NCBI RefSeq assembly: GCF_900078685.2
Contig: NZ_LT546166.1
Coordinates: 3,182,794 to 3,246,793, forward strand
Length of the DNA stretch: 64,000 bases
DNA from: Mycolicibacter icosiumassiliensis
GTDB taxonomy: Bacteria > Actinomycetota > Actinomycetes > Mycobacteriales > Mycobacteriaceae
Reading direction: 5' to 3'
The notes under the pieces were generated by a model, which worked only from the letters and a program-made list of their open reading frames with translations, did not search any database and was not told where the DNA came from. Positions 34,384 to 42,536 of the stretch are shown here, in pieces. Made by a program: the position numbers and the translations under genes. Numbering within the stretch: the stretch's first letter is position 1; every line of letters begins with the position of its first letter.

Positions 34384-35142
34384 ATGAAGCAAGTGGTCTT
34401 CGGCGCCGCACTGTGCGGCGCGGCGCTGGCCCTGGCCGGTGCGGCCAACGCCGCCAACGACAACTACGACTTCCTTTACGGATCAACCAACGCGTTGGTG
34501 TTGGGCCCGACCGGGATCCCGACACCGAGTGCCAGCTACATCAGCAACGGGATCGACCTGTACCTCGGGCCGCTGGGCTACCACGGCACCGACGCGTCGA
34601 CGTTGCCGCTGACCATGCCTAACAGCCTGGACTTCTTTAACAGCGTCCCGCAGGGTCAAACCATCCTGGTCGACGCGATCCTCGCCGACTACTCCGCCGG
34701 CGAGATGGGCTGCGACGCCTCCGGCGTCTGCAGCGACCCGCTGACCATTTTCACCTACTCCCAGAGCAGCCTCATCGCCTCCTACGCCCAGGAGCAACTC
34801 GTCGATGCCGGTGTCCCCAGCGACGCTTTACGTTTCGTGATGCTCGGCGCGAACCCCGGCTCCGTCCCCACCGACATGTACCCCACCGAAGTATTCAACA
34901 TCCACGGCGACATCTTCACGAACCCCTTTGTCCAAAGCTGGATAGACCTGCTGTTCGGGGGCACAAGTTGGCTGGACGTGCTGTACGGGTTGGCCCTGCA
35001 TGACGCCTACTTCGGGTTGACGGCAGACCAAATCGACTCGGCCACATCGACTGTCGACGGGATGACCACGTTCAACGATATTCCGACACTCGACTTCGGC
35101 GACCTGACGCAGGCGCTGATCAACGCGCTCTTCGCCGTCTGA
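34384..35142 (+). CDS. Small exported PE-PPE-domain hydrolase
   Basis: A 252-aa exported protein. Residues 1-23 are a signal peptide (VVFGAALCGAALALAGAANA), followed directly by a PE-PPE fold: DFLYGSTNALVLGPTGIPTP, the nucleophile in IFTYSQSSLIASY (about residue 124), and MLGANPGSVPTDMYP. ATG 34384 has AAGGGG upstream; the frame extends to 34336 without support. It lacks PE/PPE domains, so secretion should be by Sec rather than ESX. It is at the left edge of the accessory island. Confidence 0.85.
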   Translation: MKQVVFGAALCGAALALAGAANAANDNYDFLYGSTNALVLGPTGIPTPSASYISNGIDLYLGPLGYHGTDASTLPLTMPNSLDFFNSVPQGQTILVDAILADYSAGEMGCDASGVCSDPLTIFTYSQSSLIASYAQEQLVDAGVPSDALRFVMLGANPGSVPTDMYPTEVFNIHGDIFTNPFVQSWIDLLFGGTSWLDVLYGLALHDAYFGLTADQIDSATSTVDGMTTFNDIPTLDFGDLTQALINALFAV

Positions 35143-35309
35143 CGCAGACAGCGCCAAGGTCCGGGGCGCGGCTGTGACGGTCTCGAATTCACGCTTCAGT
35201 TGAGCCGCGGAAGCAACCGCTCCAACAGCAAAGAAGACAGCGAATGGTCACGGGTATGCATTTCATAGGCCTTTAGCCTGTGATTTGCTTACTGAAATGA
35301 GGGGGACCG

Positions 35310-35513
35310 CCTGCAGACTCTGGCGACCGCACAACGACGCGGCGCATCGCTGGAACGGGCCAGAGCCTGGGCGCAGCGGTGAACAGCGACGAAAAGGCCG
35401 CCGTCGCGGAGCAATTCGGTGTCCCGACCGAACAGGTCGAGCGCGACCACCTGATCTCCCATCTCCTTGCCTGTCTCAGTCGAGGATTCGGCGGTGCTAC
35501 ACCAACCCTTTGA
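35310..35513 (+). pseudogene. Remnant of an AbiEi/AbiEii-like toxin-antitoxin pair
   Basis: A reading frame ending TGA at 35380-35382 gives LQTLATAQRRGASLERARAW, like the C-terminus of actinobacterial type IV antitoxins. It overlaps GTG 35379, which opens a 44-aa frame: VNSDEKAAVAEQFGVPTEQV, ERDHLISHLLACLSRGFGG. That matches the N-terminus of AbiEii-like nucleotidyltransferases, but the frame stops at 35513 before the GG(T/S) and DxD catalytic motifs. The restriction gene occupies the space where the rest would be. So a TA pair was cut by the arrival of the R-M module. The assignment rests on short matches. Confidence 0.5.
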
Positions 35514-36207
35514 TGTAGGCCACCCGGCCTGCGATAGCGGCGGTGAGGTTGCGCGTCGACACCTCCGACAGCGGCTCGGCGTGGATACCTTCGCCTCTGG
35601 CCGTGGATATCAGGCAGGTCGCGTCGTAGAGCCGTTCGCGCACGAGTCGGTCGAACAGGATCGTGTACCGGTCGCTGTAAGAAGAATCGTCGAACACCGG
35701 GTCAGTCGGATACAGCGGCCGGCCCCGATCGCGGACCGGGCTCGTGGACGCGGGCGCGTGCTCAATCACGAATGTGAACCCCAGCCACGGACGGACCTTC
35801 CCCAGGTAGCCGGCCTCGTAGGCCCGCCATAAGTCGACCGCATTGCCGATGGCCTCTTCGGTGCGGTTGTTGAAGTTCTTAGCGAAGGAACCCACTTGGG
35901 ACTTGCACTCAATCGCCGCGACCAACGTGTCACCGAGCGTGACAACGACGTCCCAGTTTTTCGCGCGCCGGTAGAAGCCCGGCAGAGGGATTATCCCGGT
36001 GCGCCGGACTTCGGCGCCCATCTCCACCAACGGCGCGAACTGATCGGCGATCACGTCCTGCAGGGGTGTGAGGTGCTGGCCGCCGGTGACTGATCCTCGT
36101 GTGCCGGCGTCAATCCGCCCCGAATCGATCTGCTTCTGCGTCTGCAGATCACGACCAGTCCAGAAGGCGCGAATAGCGGTGTCGTAATCCTGGAACGTCG
36201 TCGTCAC
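35497..36207 (-). CDS. PaeR7I-family type II restriction endonuclease (predicted CTCGAG)
   Basis: A 236-aa PD-(D/E)XK endonuclease of the PaeR7I/XhoI group. The catalytic core is KNWDVVVTLG...VAAIECKSQVG (Asp about 87, Glu about 101, Lys about 103), followed by the family signature SFAKNFNNRTEEAIGNAVDL. VTGGQHLTPLQ near residue 41 is also shared. PaeR7I cuts CTCGAG, so the same site is expected. ATG overlaps the methylase stop by 4 bp. It cleaves incoming unmodified DNA. CTCGAG sites are present in the window (for example 17091 and 37974), as expected if they are methylated. Confidence 0.92.
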   Translation of the reverse strand: MTTTFQDYDTAIRAFWTGRDLQTQKQIDSGRIDAGTRGSVTGGQHLTPLQDVIADQFAPLVEMGAEVRRTGIIPLPGFYRRAKNWDVVVTLGDTLVAAIECKSQVGSFAKNFNNRTEEAIGNAVDLWRAYEAGYLGKVRPWLGFTFVIEHAPASTSPVRDRGRPLYPTDPVFDDSSYSDRYTILFDRLVRERLYDATCLISTARGEGIHAEPLSEVSTRNLTAAIAGRVAYIKGLV

Positions 36208-37886
36208 GCCGCCGGCACCAGGAGCTCGAACTCCGCCGGATCGATGCCGTACGCCTGTGCGGCAGCACGGGTAGCCGCGTCCACGTCACGAGCACGAAAG
36301 GCTCCCCGCAGCGACTCGGCCAGGGTCGCAGAGATGCTCTCCGGTGCTGGAACTCGAATCTGCTTGAGGTACTGAGCCTGGAACCGCAATGTGCCTCCTC
36401 GCATCCGCACGCAGTACGCCTCGATGTATGCCTGGGCGATCCGACTCAGCAGCAACCCGCCGAGCACTTCCATGTCCCACGCGTCGGAGACGACGTAGTA
36501 GAGGTTGTGGTGTGGGTAGTGCCCACCGGGCTCCAGCACCGGGTGGATGTGCGCCTTCATGTCCTGCAGCAGCAGCTTCGGCTTCGGCGTGAGCGCGGGG
36601 TTGAGTTTATCGATGGTGCGGTACCACGACGCGGGCGATTTCCGCGCAACGAACCGCTCCCATAACGCCGGGTGCGCGGTCAGGTAGGCGGCCAGTCGCG
36701 GGTAGTCGCCGAGGTGTACCAGGGAACCGTCGTCGGCCCATGGGTTCACCAGATAGGTGCCGCGCCATTCGAACCGGCCGGAGCCGAGGTCGCGCTGGGT
36801 GGCCAGCGGTACCAGGCGGTCGCGTTCCACCGCGTCGGGGTCGGTGGTGACGTACACCTTGTCAGCGCCGGTGGCGATGCCGATGCCGACTCTCGTCCCG
36901 GCCCGGGGGTCATGCAGTGGGCCGAAGTTGTCGTTCAACTGCTCGATGAGCGCCAGGCGTGCCGGTGATCCGGTCGGCCACAATCCATCGCCGGAGAACC
37001 AGTGCGGCAGCCGGTGCGCAGCCACACCCGGGCCGACGTACTCGACACGCGTGTCGTCGGCCATCGCTGCCACGAGGCTGCGTCCACCTGCCTCGCCGAA
37101 CGCCGCCGTGGTGTCGGCGACGACAGCTGACTTCTGCGGGGCGTTGGCGATGACGGTGATCGCGGGATACGCCGACACCTGCGCTTCGAAGGCGTCCACG
37201 TCGTGCATCTTCCAGGCATGCTCGACGGCGAACCGCCGGGCAACCAGCTCCCGTAGCGAAGCCCCGTACTGGTTGTGCATCCACCGGTCGGCACAGATGA
37301 AGCCGAGTCGCCCGCCAGGCTTGAGCACCTGCAGGCCGCGCTCGATGAAGCCCACGTAGACATCGCACCGGCCACGCATCGTCGGCCATGTCCGCCGATA
37401 CTCCGCGGCCAGGCCAGGCGCCAGGTCGTCGTGGCGGATATAGGGCGGGTTGCCGATCACGACATCGGCCGCAGGTACGTCGTCGCCGTCGGCGGCGTCC
37501 AGGCCGGTACCGAGGAGAAGGAAGTCGCCATTGCGGACCCACTGGCGGGCCAGTTCGACGGCAAGCACAGGTGGCGCCCCCGCACCAGCCAGCAGATCCC
37601 GGCACAGCTGTCGGGTAGTGGCGACGTGTTGTGCCTGTAAGTCATAGGCGCGGACGACGTCGCCGAGATCGGCCAGGCTGCGGCCGTGAGCCTTGGCGCT
37701 GGCCAGCAACCGCTCGACCGCCGGACCGAGAAACCCACCAGATCCGCACGACGGCTCGACCAGATTCAGCCCGCCGAGGTCCCGGTCGGCGGTGTAGCCG
37801 GTCAGGTCCAGCAGCACCTCGACCACCCAGCGGCGGGTGAAGACTTCGCCGTAGCTCGGTGTCGTTTCGGCAGCCGGACCACTCAC
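36204..37886 (-). CDS. N6-adenine DNA methyltransferase of the PaeR7I-like system
   Basis: A 560-aa gamma-class adenine methyltransferase. The SAM site is LVEPSCGSGGFLGPA (motif I, about residue 46), the catalytic motif IV is VIGNPPYIRHDDL (about 137), and GGRLGFICADRW (about 192) is typical. The C-terminal half is a target-recognition domain similar to Eco57I/PaeR7I enzymes. It modifies the adenine of the site cut by the partner endonuclease; for PaeR7I-like systems this is CTCGAG. The two genes overlap by ATGA, and the methylase comes first so that the DNA is protected before nuclease appears. Confidence 0.92.
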   Translation of the reverse strand: MSGPAAETTPSYGEVFTRRWVVEVLLDLTGYTADRDLGGLNLVEPSCGSGGFLGPAVERLLASAKAHGRSLADLGDVVRAYDLQAQHVATTRQLCRDLLAGAGAPPVLAVELARQWVRNGDFLLLGTGLDAADGDDVPAADVVIGNPPYIRHDDLAPGLAAEYRRTWPTMRGRCDVYVGFIERGLQVLKPGGRLGFICADRWMHNQYGASLRELVARRFAVEHAWKMHDVDAFEAQVSAYPAITVIANAPQKSAVVADTTAAFGEAGGRSLVAAMADDTRVEYVGPGVAAHRLPHWFSGDGLWPTGSPARLALIEQLNDNFGPLHDPRAGTRVGIGIATGADKVYVTTDPDAVERDRLVPLATQRDLGSGRFEWRGTYLVNPWADDGSLVHLGDYPRLAAYLTAHPALWERFVARKSPASWYRTIDKLNPALTPKPKLLLQDMKAHIHPVLEPGGHYPHHNLYYVVSDAWDMEVLGGLLLSRIAQAYIEAYCVRMRGGTLRFQAQYLKQIRVPAPESISATLAESLRGAFRARDVDAATRAAAQAYGIDPAEFELLVPAA

Positions 37887-38126
37887 GGCGGCAACTCTAT
37901 CGGCGTAGCTGCTGCGGCGACTCCCGACACAGCGGCCAGGCTGTGGATAGTTCAGAGACCGTCATTCCGCGGCCTCGAGTGTGTGAAACCCAAACGGTGT
38001 TGCGCAACGGCCGGCGCACCCTGGTCGGTGCGGCCGGGGTGCGTCGGGGCCGGTTGCACCGGGCACTCAACGCCTTGGCCAGACTGCTGGAGCGCACCAG
38101 CCAGGTCGTCGACCACAATCGGATGC
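37887..38126. other. Gene-poor segment upstream of the R-M system
   Basis: A short open stretch (NGRRTLVGAAGVRRGRLHRA, in one frame) has no start context and I do not recognise it. The R-M promoter should lie here, reading leftwards. The segment probably contains fragments of decayed genes. Confidence 0.4.
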
Positions 38127-38291
38127 CAACTCGACGAAGAGGTGCTGCACAAGGGCAGCACCGGCGACCTCATCTTCACCGGCACCCCGACGGCGTGGCC
38201 ACCGTACCCACCCCAACTATTCCTCCCCCGCGGCGCCACCTTGACCAGCTACGTTGAAGATCTCGGCGAACTTCACAATCCACTCATCTAG
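38127..38291 (+). pseudogene. Fumarylacetoacetate hydrolase-family C-terminal fragment
   Basis: The frame ending at 38291 reads EEVLHKGSTGDLIFTGTP, then PPQLFLPRGATLTSYVEDLG and ELHNPLI. This is the end of the FAH fold, where GDLI(F/L)TGTPxGVG and the IEGIGxLxNPV finish are standard. The metal-binding core before it is missing, and GST appears fused directly to GDLIFTGTP, so there is also an internal deletion. No start is present. The following amidohydrolase suggests a former aromatic-catabolism cluster. Confidence 0.65.
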
Positions 38292-38354
38292 CCATTCCGC
38301 CCCGTGTGAGCGCCAACAGCTGCACGGGCGTACCAGGCCAAAGGAGCGAACTGG

Positions 38355-39353
38355 ATGCGCATCATCACCGTTGAGGAACACTTTGAGCACCCCGAGGTCA
38401 GCCGGCGGGTTCTACAGCTAAGCGGGCCACCCGGCGACTTGCCGCTCGATGAACTCGTCGCATTCGGTTCGGTCTTCAACGACGACCCCGACGCGGCCGC
38501 CCGCCTTGGTGGGCATCGGTTGGAGCATATGGATGCCGTCGGTGTCGATGTCCAAGTCGTCTCGCACGGCAACGGCAGCCCAAGCGCACTGGCCGCTCCG
38601 GAGTCGGTGCAGCTGTGCCGTCAGGTGAACAACGATTTGGCACAACAGATTTCCGAGCATCCCGACCGGTTTCGGGGATTTGCCACACTCCCCCTTTACG
38701 ACCCCGCGGCGGCGGCTGAGGAACTACGCCGTTGTGCGGGCGACCTGGGGTTCGTGGGCGCGTTGATCGCGGGGACCTTCGAGGGACTTTTTCTCGACGA
38801 TGCGCGTTTCGACCCGATACTGGCAGCAGCCGAGGCGGTGGACTTACCGATCTACGTGCATCCCGGACTTCCCCACCCCCAGGTCTCGCGGCCCTACTAC
38901 TTCGGCGACTGGCCCGCCGCCGTCGGCCTCATGTTCTCCGGACCCGCATTCGGCTGGCACGCCGAGGCCGGTATACACATCCTTCGGCTGATCTTGTCCG
39001 GCGCGTTAGACCGTCACCCCGGCCTGAAACTACTCAGTGGGCACTGGGGAGAGGTGATGGCGTTTTGGCTCGAGCGTCTGGACGAGACCTTCGCACTGGT
39101 ACGTCAGGGCCGTGACCGCCACATCAGCGACTACTACCGGCAACAAATCTGGGTGACCCCGTCGGGGATGTTCAGCCAGCATCAGCTCGACCACGTGGTC
39201 GCCGAACTGGGTGCGGAGCGGATCATCTACTCCGAGGACTTCCCCTACGTCAAACGTGACAACGTCACCGAATTCCTCACCGGCTCTGGGCTTTCCGAGC
39301 CACAGATGCATGCCATCGCACACAACAACGCCGAAGCGCTATTGCGTATCTGA
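38355..39353 (+). CDS. Amidohydrolase-2 family metal-dependent hydrolase/decarboxylase (ACMSD-like)
   Basis: A 332-aa TIM-barrel protein of the ACMSD group (decarboxylases of ring-cleavage or aromatic acids). IITVEEHFEHPEV replaces the usual DxHxH start (E-H, so the first metal ligand is altered). PIYVHPGLPHP supplies the middle His (about residue 174), LLSGHWGEVMAFWLERLD another, and IIYSEDFPYVKRDN the C-terminal Asp. Members act on aromatic carboxylates such as resorcylate or amidohydrolase substrates. It sits behind an FAH remnant, and its stop codon is one base from a truncated tRNA, so its 3' end is at a recombination boundary. Confidence 0.82.
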   Translation: MRIITVEEHFEHPEVSRRVLQLSGPPGDLPLDELVAFGSVFNDDPDAAARLGGHRLEHMDAVGVDVQVVSHGNGSPSALAAPESVQLCRQVNNDLAQQISEHPDRFRGFATLPLYDPAAAAEELRRCAGDLGFVGALIAGTFEGLFLDDARFDPILAAAEAVDLPIYVHPGLPHPQVSRPYYFGDWPAAVGLMFSGPAFGWHAEAGIHILRLILSGALDRHPGLKLLSGHWGEVMAFWLERLDETFALVRQGRDRHISDYYRQQIWVTPSGMFSQHQLDHVVAELGAERIIYSEDFPYVKRDNVTEFLTGSGLSEPQMHAIAHNNAEALLRI

Positions 39354-39354
39354 G

Positions 39355-39415
39355 GCTCGAACCCACGACCAACGGATTATGAGTCCGCGGCTCTAACCGA
39401 CTGAGCTACCGCCCC
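39355..39415 (-). pseudogene. tRNA-Met (CAU), truncated in the T loop
   Basis: On the minus strand from 39415: acceptor strand GGGGCGG, D arm GCTC...GAGC, anticodon stem GCGGA/TCCGT with loop CTCATAA (anticodon CAU), variable loop, T stem GTGGG and loop TTCGAGC. The pairing strands CCCAC and CCGCCCC are absent: the sequence runs instead into the amidohydrolase stop codon. The fragment is 61 nt of an expected 76-77. tRNA 3' ends are common integrase targets, so this marks a recombination or integration edge. Confidence 0.8.
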
Positions 39416-39497
39416 TGGGCCTAGCTAACTGCGGATATTGTTCTCCTCACCGGGTCCGGCTGTCGCGTGGCCAAGTATCCGCTGCACGACCCTGACA

Positions 39498-39638
39498 TTA
39501 GCGCCCGGGCTGATAACCGGTGACGCCGTGGTAGGCCTCAGGTGGTGCGAGACCCGAGTCCACCCATCGCCTGGACGGCCGGTTGCGCCACGGCACACGC
39601 AAGGCCGACACCACGTTGGTGTCCAGCACGTACGTCAC
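39498..39638 (-). pseudogene. Truncated PIN-domain toxin (vapC/fitB remnant)
   Basis: GTG at 39638 overlaps the antitoxin stop (GTGA). The frame gives VTYVLDTNVVSALRVPWRN, the first strand and Asp of a FitB-type PIN domain, then diverges (SGLAPPEAYHGVTG) and stops after 46 codons. The other acidic active-site residues are missing, so no RNase can form. A deletion removed about 90 codons. Confidence 0.75.
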
Positions 39639-39862
39639 AGGTCTGCGGTGCGGGCCGTCGGGCCGAGATGTTCGGGCTCGAAGTCGATGTCATGGCCGGT
39701 ATCGGCGGCGAGCAGCACCGACATGGGGACGTCTTCACCCGACAATCCCGCGCTGAGGATCGCGCGGGCTTCCGCCTCGACGGAGTGATGATGACGCGCG
39801 GCGCGTACACGCAACGCTGCCTTGGTCCCATCGGGAAGATTGCGGATCAACATCTGCTCCAT
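39635..39862 (-). CDS. Orphan FitA/VapB ribbon-helix-helix antitoxin
   Basis: A 75-aa antitoxin of the FitA type. Residues 1-40 form an RHH DNA-binding domain (EQMLIRNLPDGTKAALRVRA, HHHSVEAEARAIL). The C-terminal DVPMSVLLAADTGHDIDF would hold the toxin. ATG 39862 is chosen because GGAGG lies 5 nt upstream; GTG 39868 is possible. Its toxin partner is a truncated remnant, so the protein is now an orphan and could act as an anti-addiction factor against related modules. Confidence 0.8.
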   Translation of the reverse strand: MEQMLIRNLPDGTKAALRVRAARHHHSVEAEARAILSAGLSGEDVPMSVLLAADTGHDIDFEPEHLGPTARTADL

Positions 39863-39906
39863 GACCACCTCCGCTCTACTCGTTGTCTACCGCGTACAAC
39901 ATAACC

Positions 39907-40107
39907 ATGAACCCAGATGGCACGTACTCGTTGAGTTATCGCAACGATGTCTACGACTGGTACAACTTCGCGACGCATCCCTACGCCAGCGGCACAACTC
40001 AGCAGATTTCCTCCTGGGCGCATGACCTGCAAGCCGCCGGACTGGCGCAAGATTTCCTCATAACAGGTTCAAGCAGCGTGCAAACCGTTGAAGGCGTGGT
40101 GCGCTAA
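39907..40107 (+). CDS. Small unknown protein, possibly the C-terminus of a larger gene
   Basis: A 66-aa frame from ATG 39907 (TTG 39883 would add 8 residues): MNPDGTYSLSYRNDVYDWYN, HPYASGTTQQISSWAHDLQA, LAQDFLITGSS. It has the look of a segment from a longer secreted or polymorphic protein. Its stop overlaps the lipoprotein start (TAATG), so the two are translationally coupled. I do not recognise the family. A truncated 5' end is likely because the upstream DNA is a broken TA module. Confidence 0.5.
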   Translation: MNPDGTYSLSYRNDVYDWYNFATHPYASGTTQQISSWAHDLQAAGLAQDFLITGSSSVQTVEGVVR

Positions 40108-40673
40108 TGCCACGCAGACTCCTGACCACCATTGCGGTGGCGTTTCTCGCGGCCCAAGTCCTGGCGGCCTGCGGCTTCGAAAGCGTCACGACGACGTCCA
40201 CCCAAGAGATTTCTATCGACGACGCGGTGCGCAAGATCAACGGGGTTGCGAAATGGGCACAACTTCCGGCGTCTTTGGTCCCGTTGGAATCCACCGCACA
40301 TCGGACCAAAGCACCAATGGAGTCCGACACCAGCATCACAGTGGCTTTCAAGGCCCCGCTAGCCGACATCGACACTTACCTCACCGCCATGCACGCGCGC
40401 AAGGACTACACCCTGGTGCGACCCGCGAATGACTGCCCCCCACCGCCGAGCGGACAGACTCTGCTGAGGGAACCGCCGCCGCCCTCGCCCGAGCTATGGT
40501 CTGATTCCGGAATCTTCGAACGCTGCGCAGCCGTAGAGCAGTGGCAGATGTACAGCGATGAATGGACCACACCTGGAACGACGGTCGGAACCCTGTACCG
40601 CCAGGCGGACATCCACCCCGGCGGCACAGAACCCATCAACGTGCTGTTCACACTGAGCGGGCATAACCTCTAG
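40107..40673 (+). CDS. Putative lipoprotein
   Basis: A 188-aa exported lipoprotein. The signal peptide RRLLTTIAVAFLAAQVLAAC ends in a lipobox (LAAC), with Cys21 as the acylation site. The mature part has two further cysteine regions (ANDCPPPPSG and ERCAAVEQW), a Pro-rich loop and an all-beta look. Family unknown. The ATG overlaps the upstream small gene's stop (TAATG). Coupling suggests they act together, possibly as an effector-immunity or surface pair, but nothing else supports that. Confidence 0.72.
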   Translation: MPRRLLTTIAVAFLAAQVLAACGFESVTTTSTQEISIDDAVRKINGVAKWAQLPASLVPLESTAHRTKAPMESDTSITVAFKAPLADIDTYLTAMHARKDYTLVRPANDCPPPPSGQTLLREPPPPSPELWSDSGIFERCAAVEQWQMYSDEWTTPGTTVGTLYRQADIHPGGTEPINVLFTLSGHNL

Positions 40674-40869
40674 CCCAATGCTTTTCGCTCTGTGCACCTA
40701 TTCGGTACCTCACTGCGCATCCCGTACGGCGCCACGCAGCTCGCGCGCCCACCGCTGAGCCTGAGCCGGGGTCAGCCGGGTCCGCCCGACGATCGAGGTG
40801 ATCAGCAGTACAACCAGCTTGCCGGTATATCAATCGGGCGCAGAGAACTCCTACCGGCGGATTCGATGC

Positions 40870-42150
40870 TCAGCGCCCCGGATTGGGCTTCCATGTACCG
40901 GCAATATGATCGATGATCCGTTCCGTCATGTGTTCTGCGGTGGATCGCACTGCTATAGGCAGAGAGGCAGCGGCGCGTTCGAAAGCGCCGGGGAGTTGGT
41001 CGCGGAGTTCGTCCACCAAGGCCACGGCCTGCTCGCCGGGTATCCCGAGGCGGCGTCCAACCTTGCGCCAATCGGAATTGGTGACATCGAGCATCGTCCA
41101 GTGATCGCCGATCTTCATCGACGATTGGAGGCGCTCGTGCTGGTCGTAGGCTGCCGCCGAGGCGGCGTCATACAGCGGCGACACCTGGGCGCGTGATCCT
41201 ATGAGAACAAGAGAGTAGTTCTTGGCGTGGGCGTCGGTACCGCCGATCAGGACGTGGTAGGCCAGCGCTTTGAAGACGCGTTCGGCGTTCACCTCGCGGT
41301 CTTCGATCGGGAGCCGGCCGAGGAGGTCGGCGATATCACCCACCGCAGGCCCGCCGTCGGACTGGTATTTCAGACTGGGATGCACCGATAGCGCTTGGCA
41401 CATGTCCTCCTGGTGCACGCGATGCCACCCGGTCCGATCATGACGGCGGTCGTAGCGAGTCGAGATGAGCACCTCAACATCGCCGGCCTCCAACACCTCT
41501 GATTCAGCGGCCAGCAGCCCCGCTTCCCGTGCCGCACGTTGGCACAGCGCTTCGTTGATATGGTGCTGCGCGTACCTGGCGATCGCAGGTTTGACGATCA
41601 CAGTTGTCGGTGTCGAATCTCGTGGGATCCCAAACCGTCCAGACTCGGGCTCCCGGAACAGCGCGATCTTCGGTTGCGCGCCGGCGAGGCTCCACCGTCC
41701 CCCGAATCTGCCCGGATCCCAGTCGGATTGATGAGTGGCGAGATCCTGCACGAGGTCGACGAAGTCGTTGTTGCTGAGCCATTCCATGTCACCGGTTCGG
41801 GCCCTGGCATCGCTCGGGTCGGCCTCGGGGGGAAGGATCTGCACCGCGCCGGCCGCATCGCGGCCGACGTGAGCAAGCAGAGCGAAGGGATTGTTCGTCG
41901 ACACGTGATATTCGCGTGCCCATCGCTGTCGCGCACCTTCACTGTCCGGAAGCAGGCCTTCGAGGTATGCCCGAACAGCCTTGTCCCGGTGCCGATCTGA
42001 CAAGATGGGCAGCGACAATGATAGCGGTGTCGGGTCGCCCGTAACGATGTACTCGCTGTCGTAGCTGAAATTCAGAGAACCATGACTGGACTGCGTCGCC
42101 GCGCCGATCAGAGTCCCATCGAGGTACACCTGCAGTGTCCGGGCGGCCAT
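40870..42150 (-). CDS. hipA: HipA-family Ser/Thr kinase toxin (module 1)
   Basis: A 426-aa HipA kinase. The N-terminal couple-like domain (VYLDGTLIGAAT, PLSLSLPILSDRHRDKAV) is followed by the ATP loop SLAGAQPKIALF (about residue 155), IVKPAIARY (ATP Lys), the catalytic loop IGGTDAHAKNYSLVL (about 306) and the metal site PLYDAASA. In known HipA the toxin phosphorylates glutamyl-tRNA synthetase and causes dormancy; the target here is unknown. ATG overlaps the hipB stop by one base. The kinase looks intact. Confidence 0.92.
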   Translation of the reverse strand: MAARTLQVYLDGTLIGAATQSSHGSLNFSYDSEYIVTGDPTPLSLSLPILSDRHRDKAVRAYLEGLLPDSEGARQRWAREYHVSTNNPFALLAHVGRDAAGAVQILPPEADPSDARARTGDMEWLSNNDFVDLVQDLATHQSDWDPGRFGGRWSLAGAQPKIALFREPESGRFGIPRDSTPTTVIVKPAIARYAQHHINEALCQRAAREAGLLAAESEVLEAGDVEVLISTRYDRRHDRTGWHRVHQEDMCQALSVHPSLKYQSDGGPAVGDIADLLGRLPIEDREVNAERVFKALAYHVLIGGTDAHAKNYSLVLIGSRAQVSPLYDAASAAAYDQHERLQSSMKIGDHWTMLDVTNSDWRKVGRRLGIPGEQAVALVDELRDQLPGAFERAAASLPIAVRSTAEHMTERIIDHIAGTWKPNPGR

Positions 42151-42482
42151 TAGCTCTTCCTCGTGCCGAACAGGGCGTCGAATGGATCAGGAGGGGTTGG
42201 ATCCGTCGCTACCTTCTTGGACTCCTGAGCAGTGCCGTCCTGACTGCGTGCGCGACGGGCATCCGTCGGCGCCTCGGGCACGGTTGCTTCCAGGCTGACG
42301 CCGACGACGCGAAGGGCATCGAGCACCCGTTGCGCTTCGAGCCGCGGATGCCCCTTCTCCAAGCGGACGACCCAATCACGACTCACCCGCAGTTGCGCAG
42401 CAAACTCGGCCTGTGTCATTCCGCGAGCGGTGCGAGCCGAACGAACGAGTGCACCAAGATCGCGCATGGTCTTGACGTGCAT
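42150..42482 (-). CDS. hipB: HipB-like HTH antitoxin (module 1)
   Basis: A 110-aa Xre/HipB repressor. The HTH covers residues about 8-60: LGALVRSARTARGMTQAEFA and LRVSRDWVVRLEKGHPRLE. The C-terminal tail (PDPFDALFGTRKS) is longer than in E. coli HipB and may block the kinase. It starts behind GGAG. The antitoxin is first in the operon, and the direct repeats at 42495-42536 upstream are its likely operator. Confidence 0.9.
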   Translation of the reverse strand: MHVKTMRDLGALVRSARTARGMTQAEFAAQLRVSRDWVVRLEKGHPRLEAQRVLDALRVVGVSLEATVPEAPTDARRARSQDGTAQESKKVATDPTPPDPFDALFGTRKS

Positions 42483-42494
42483 TTCCCTCGCTCC

Positions 42495-42536
42495 TTGTAG
42501 TCGTTCGGCAACATTTTGGATTGTAGCCGTTCGACA
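42495..42536. promoter_or_regulatory. Direct-repeat operator upstream of hipBA module 1
   Basis: Two 16-bp copies, TTGTAGTCGTTCGGCA (42495-42510) and TTGTAGCCGTTCGACA (42521-42536), 26 bp apart, differ at two bases. They lie 13 bp before the hipB start and are candidate HipB sites. Confidence 0.55.

Noticed and set aside
34098..34622. 174-codon plus-strand frame before the small PE-PPE gene
   Set aside because: It overlaps the clear signal peptide and hydrolase frame starting at 34384 and has no ribosome site or motif.
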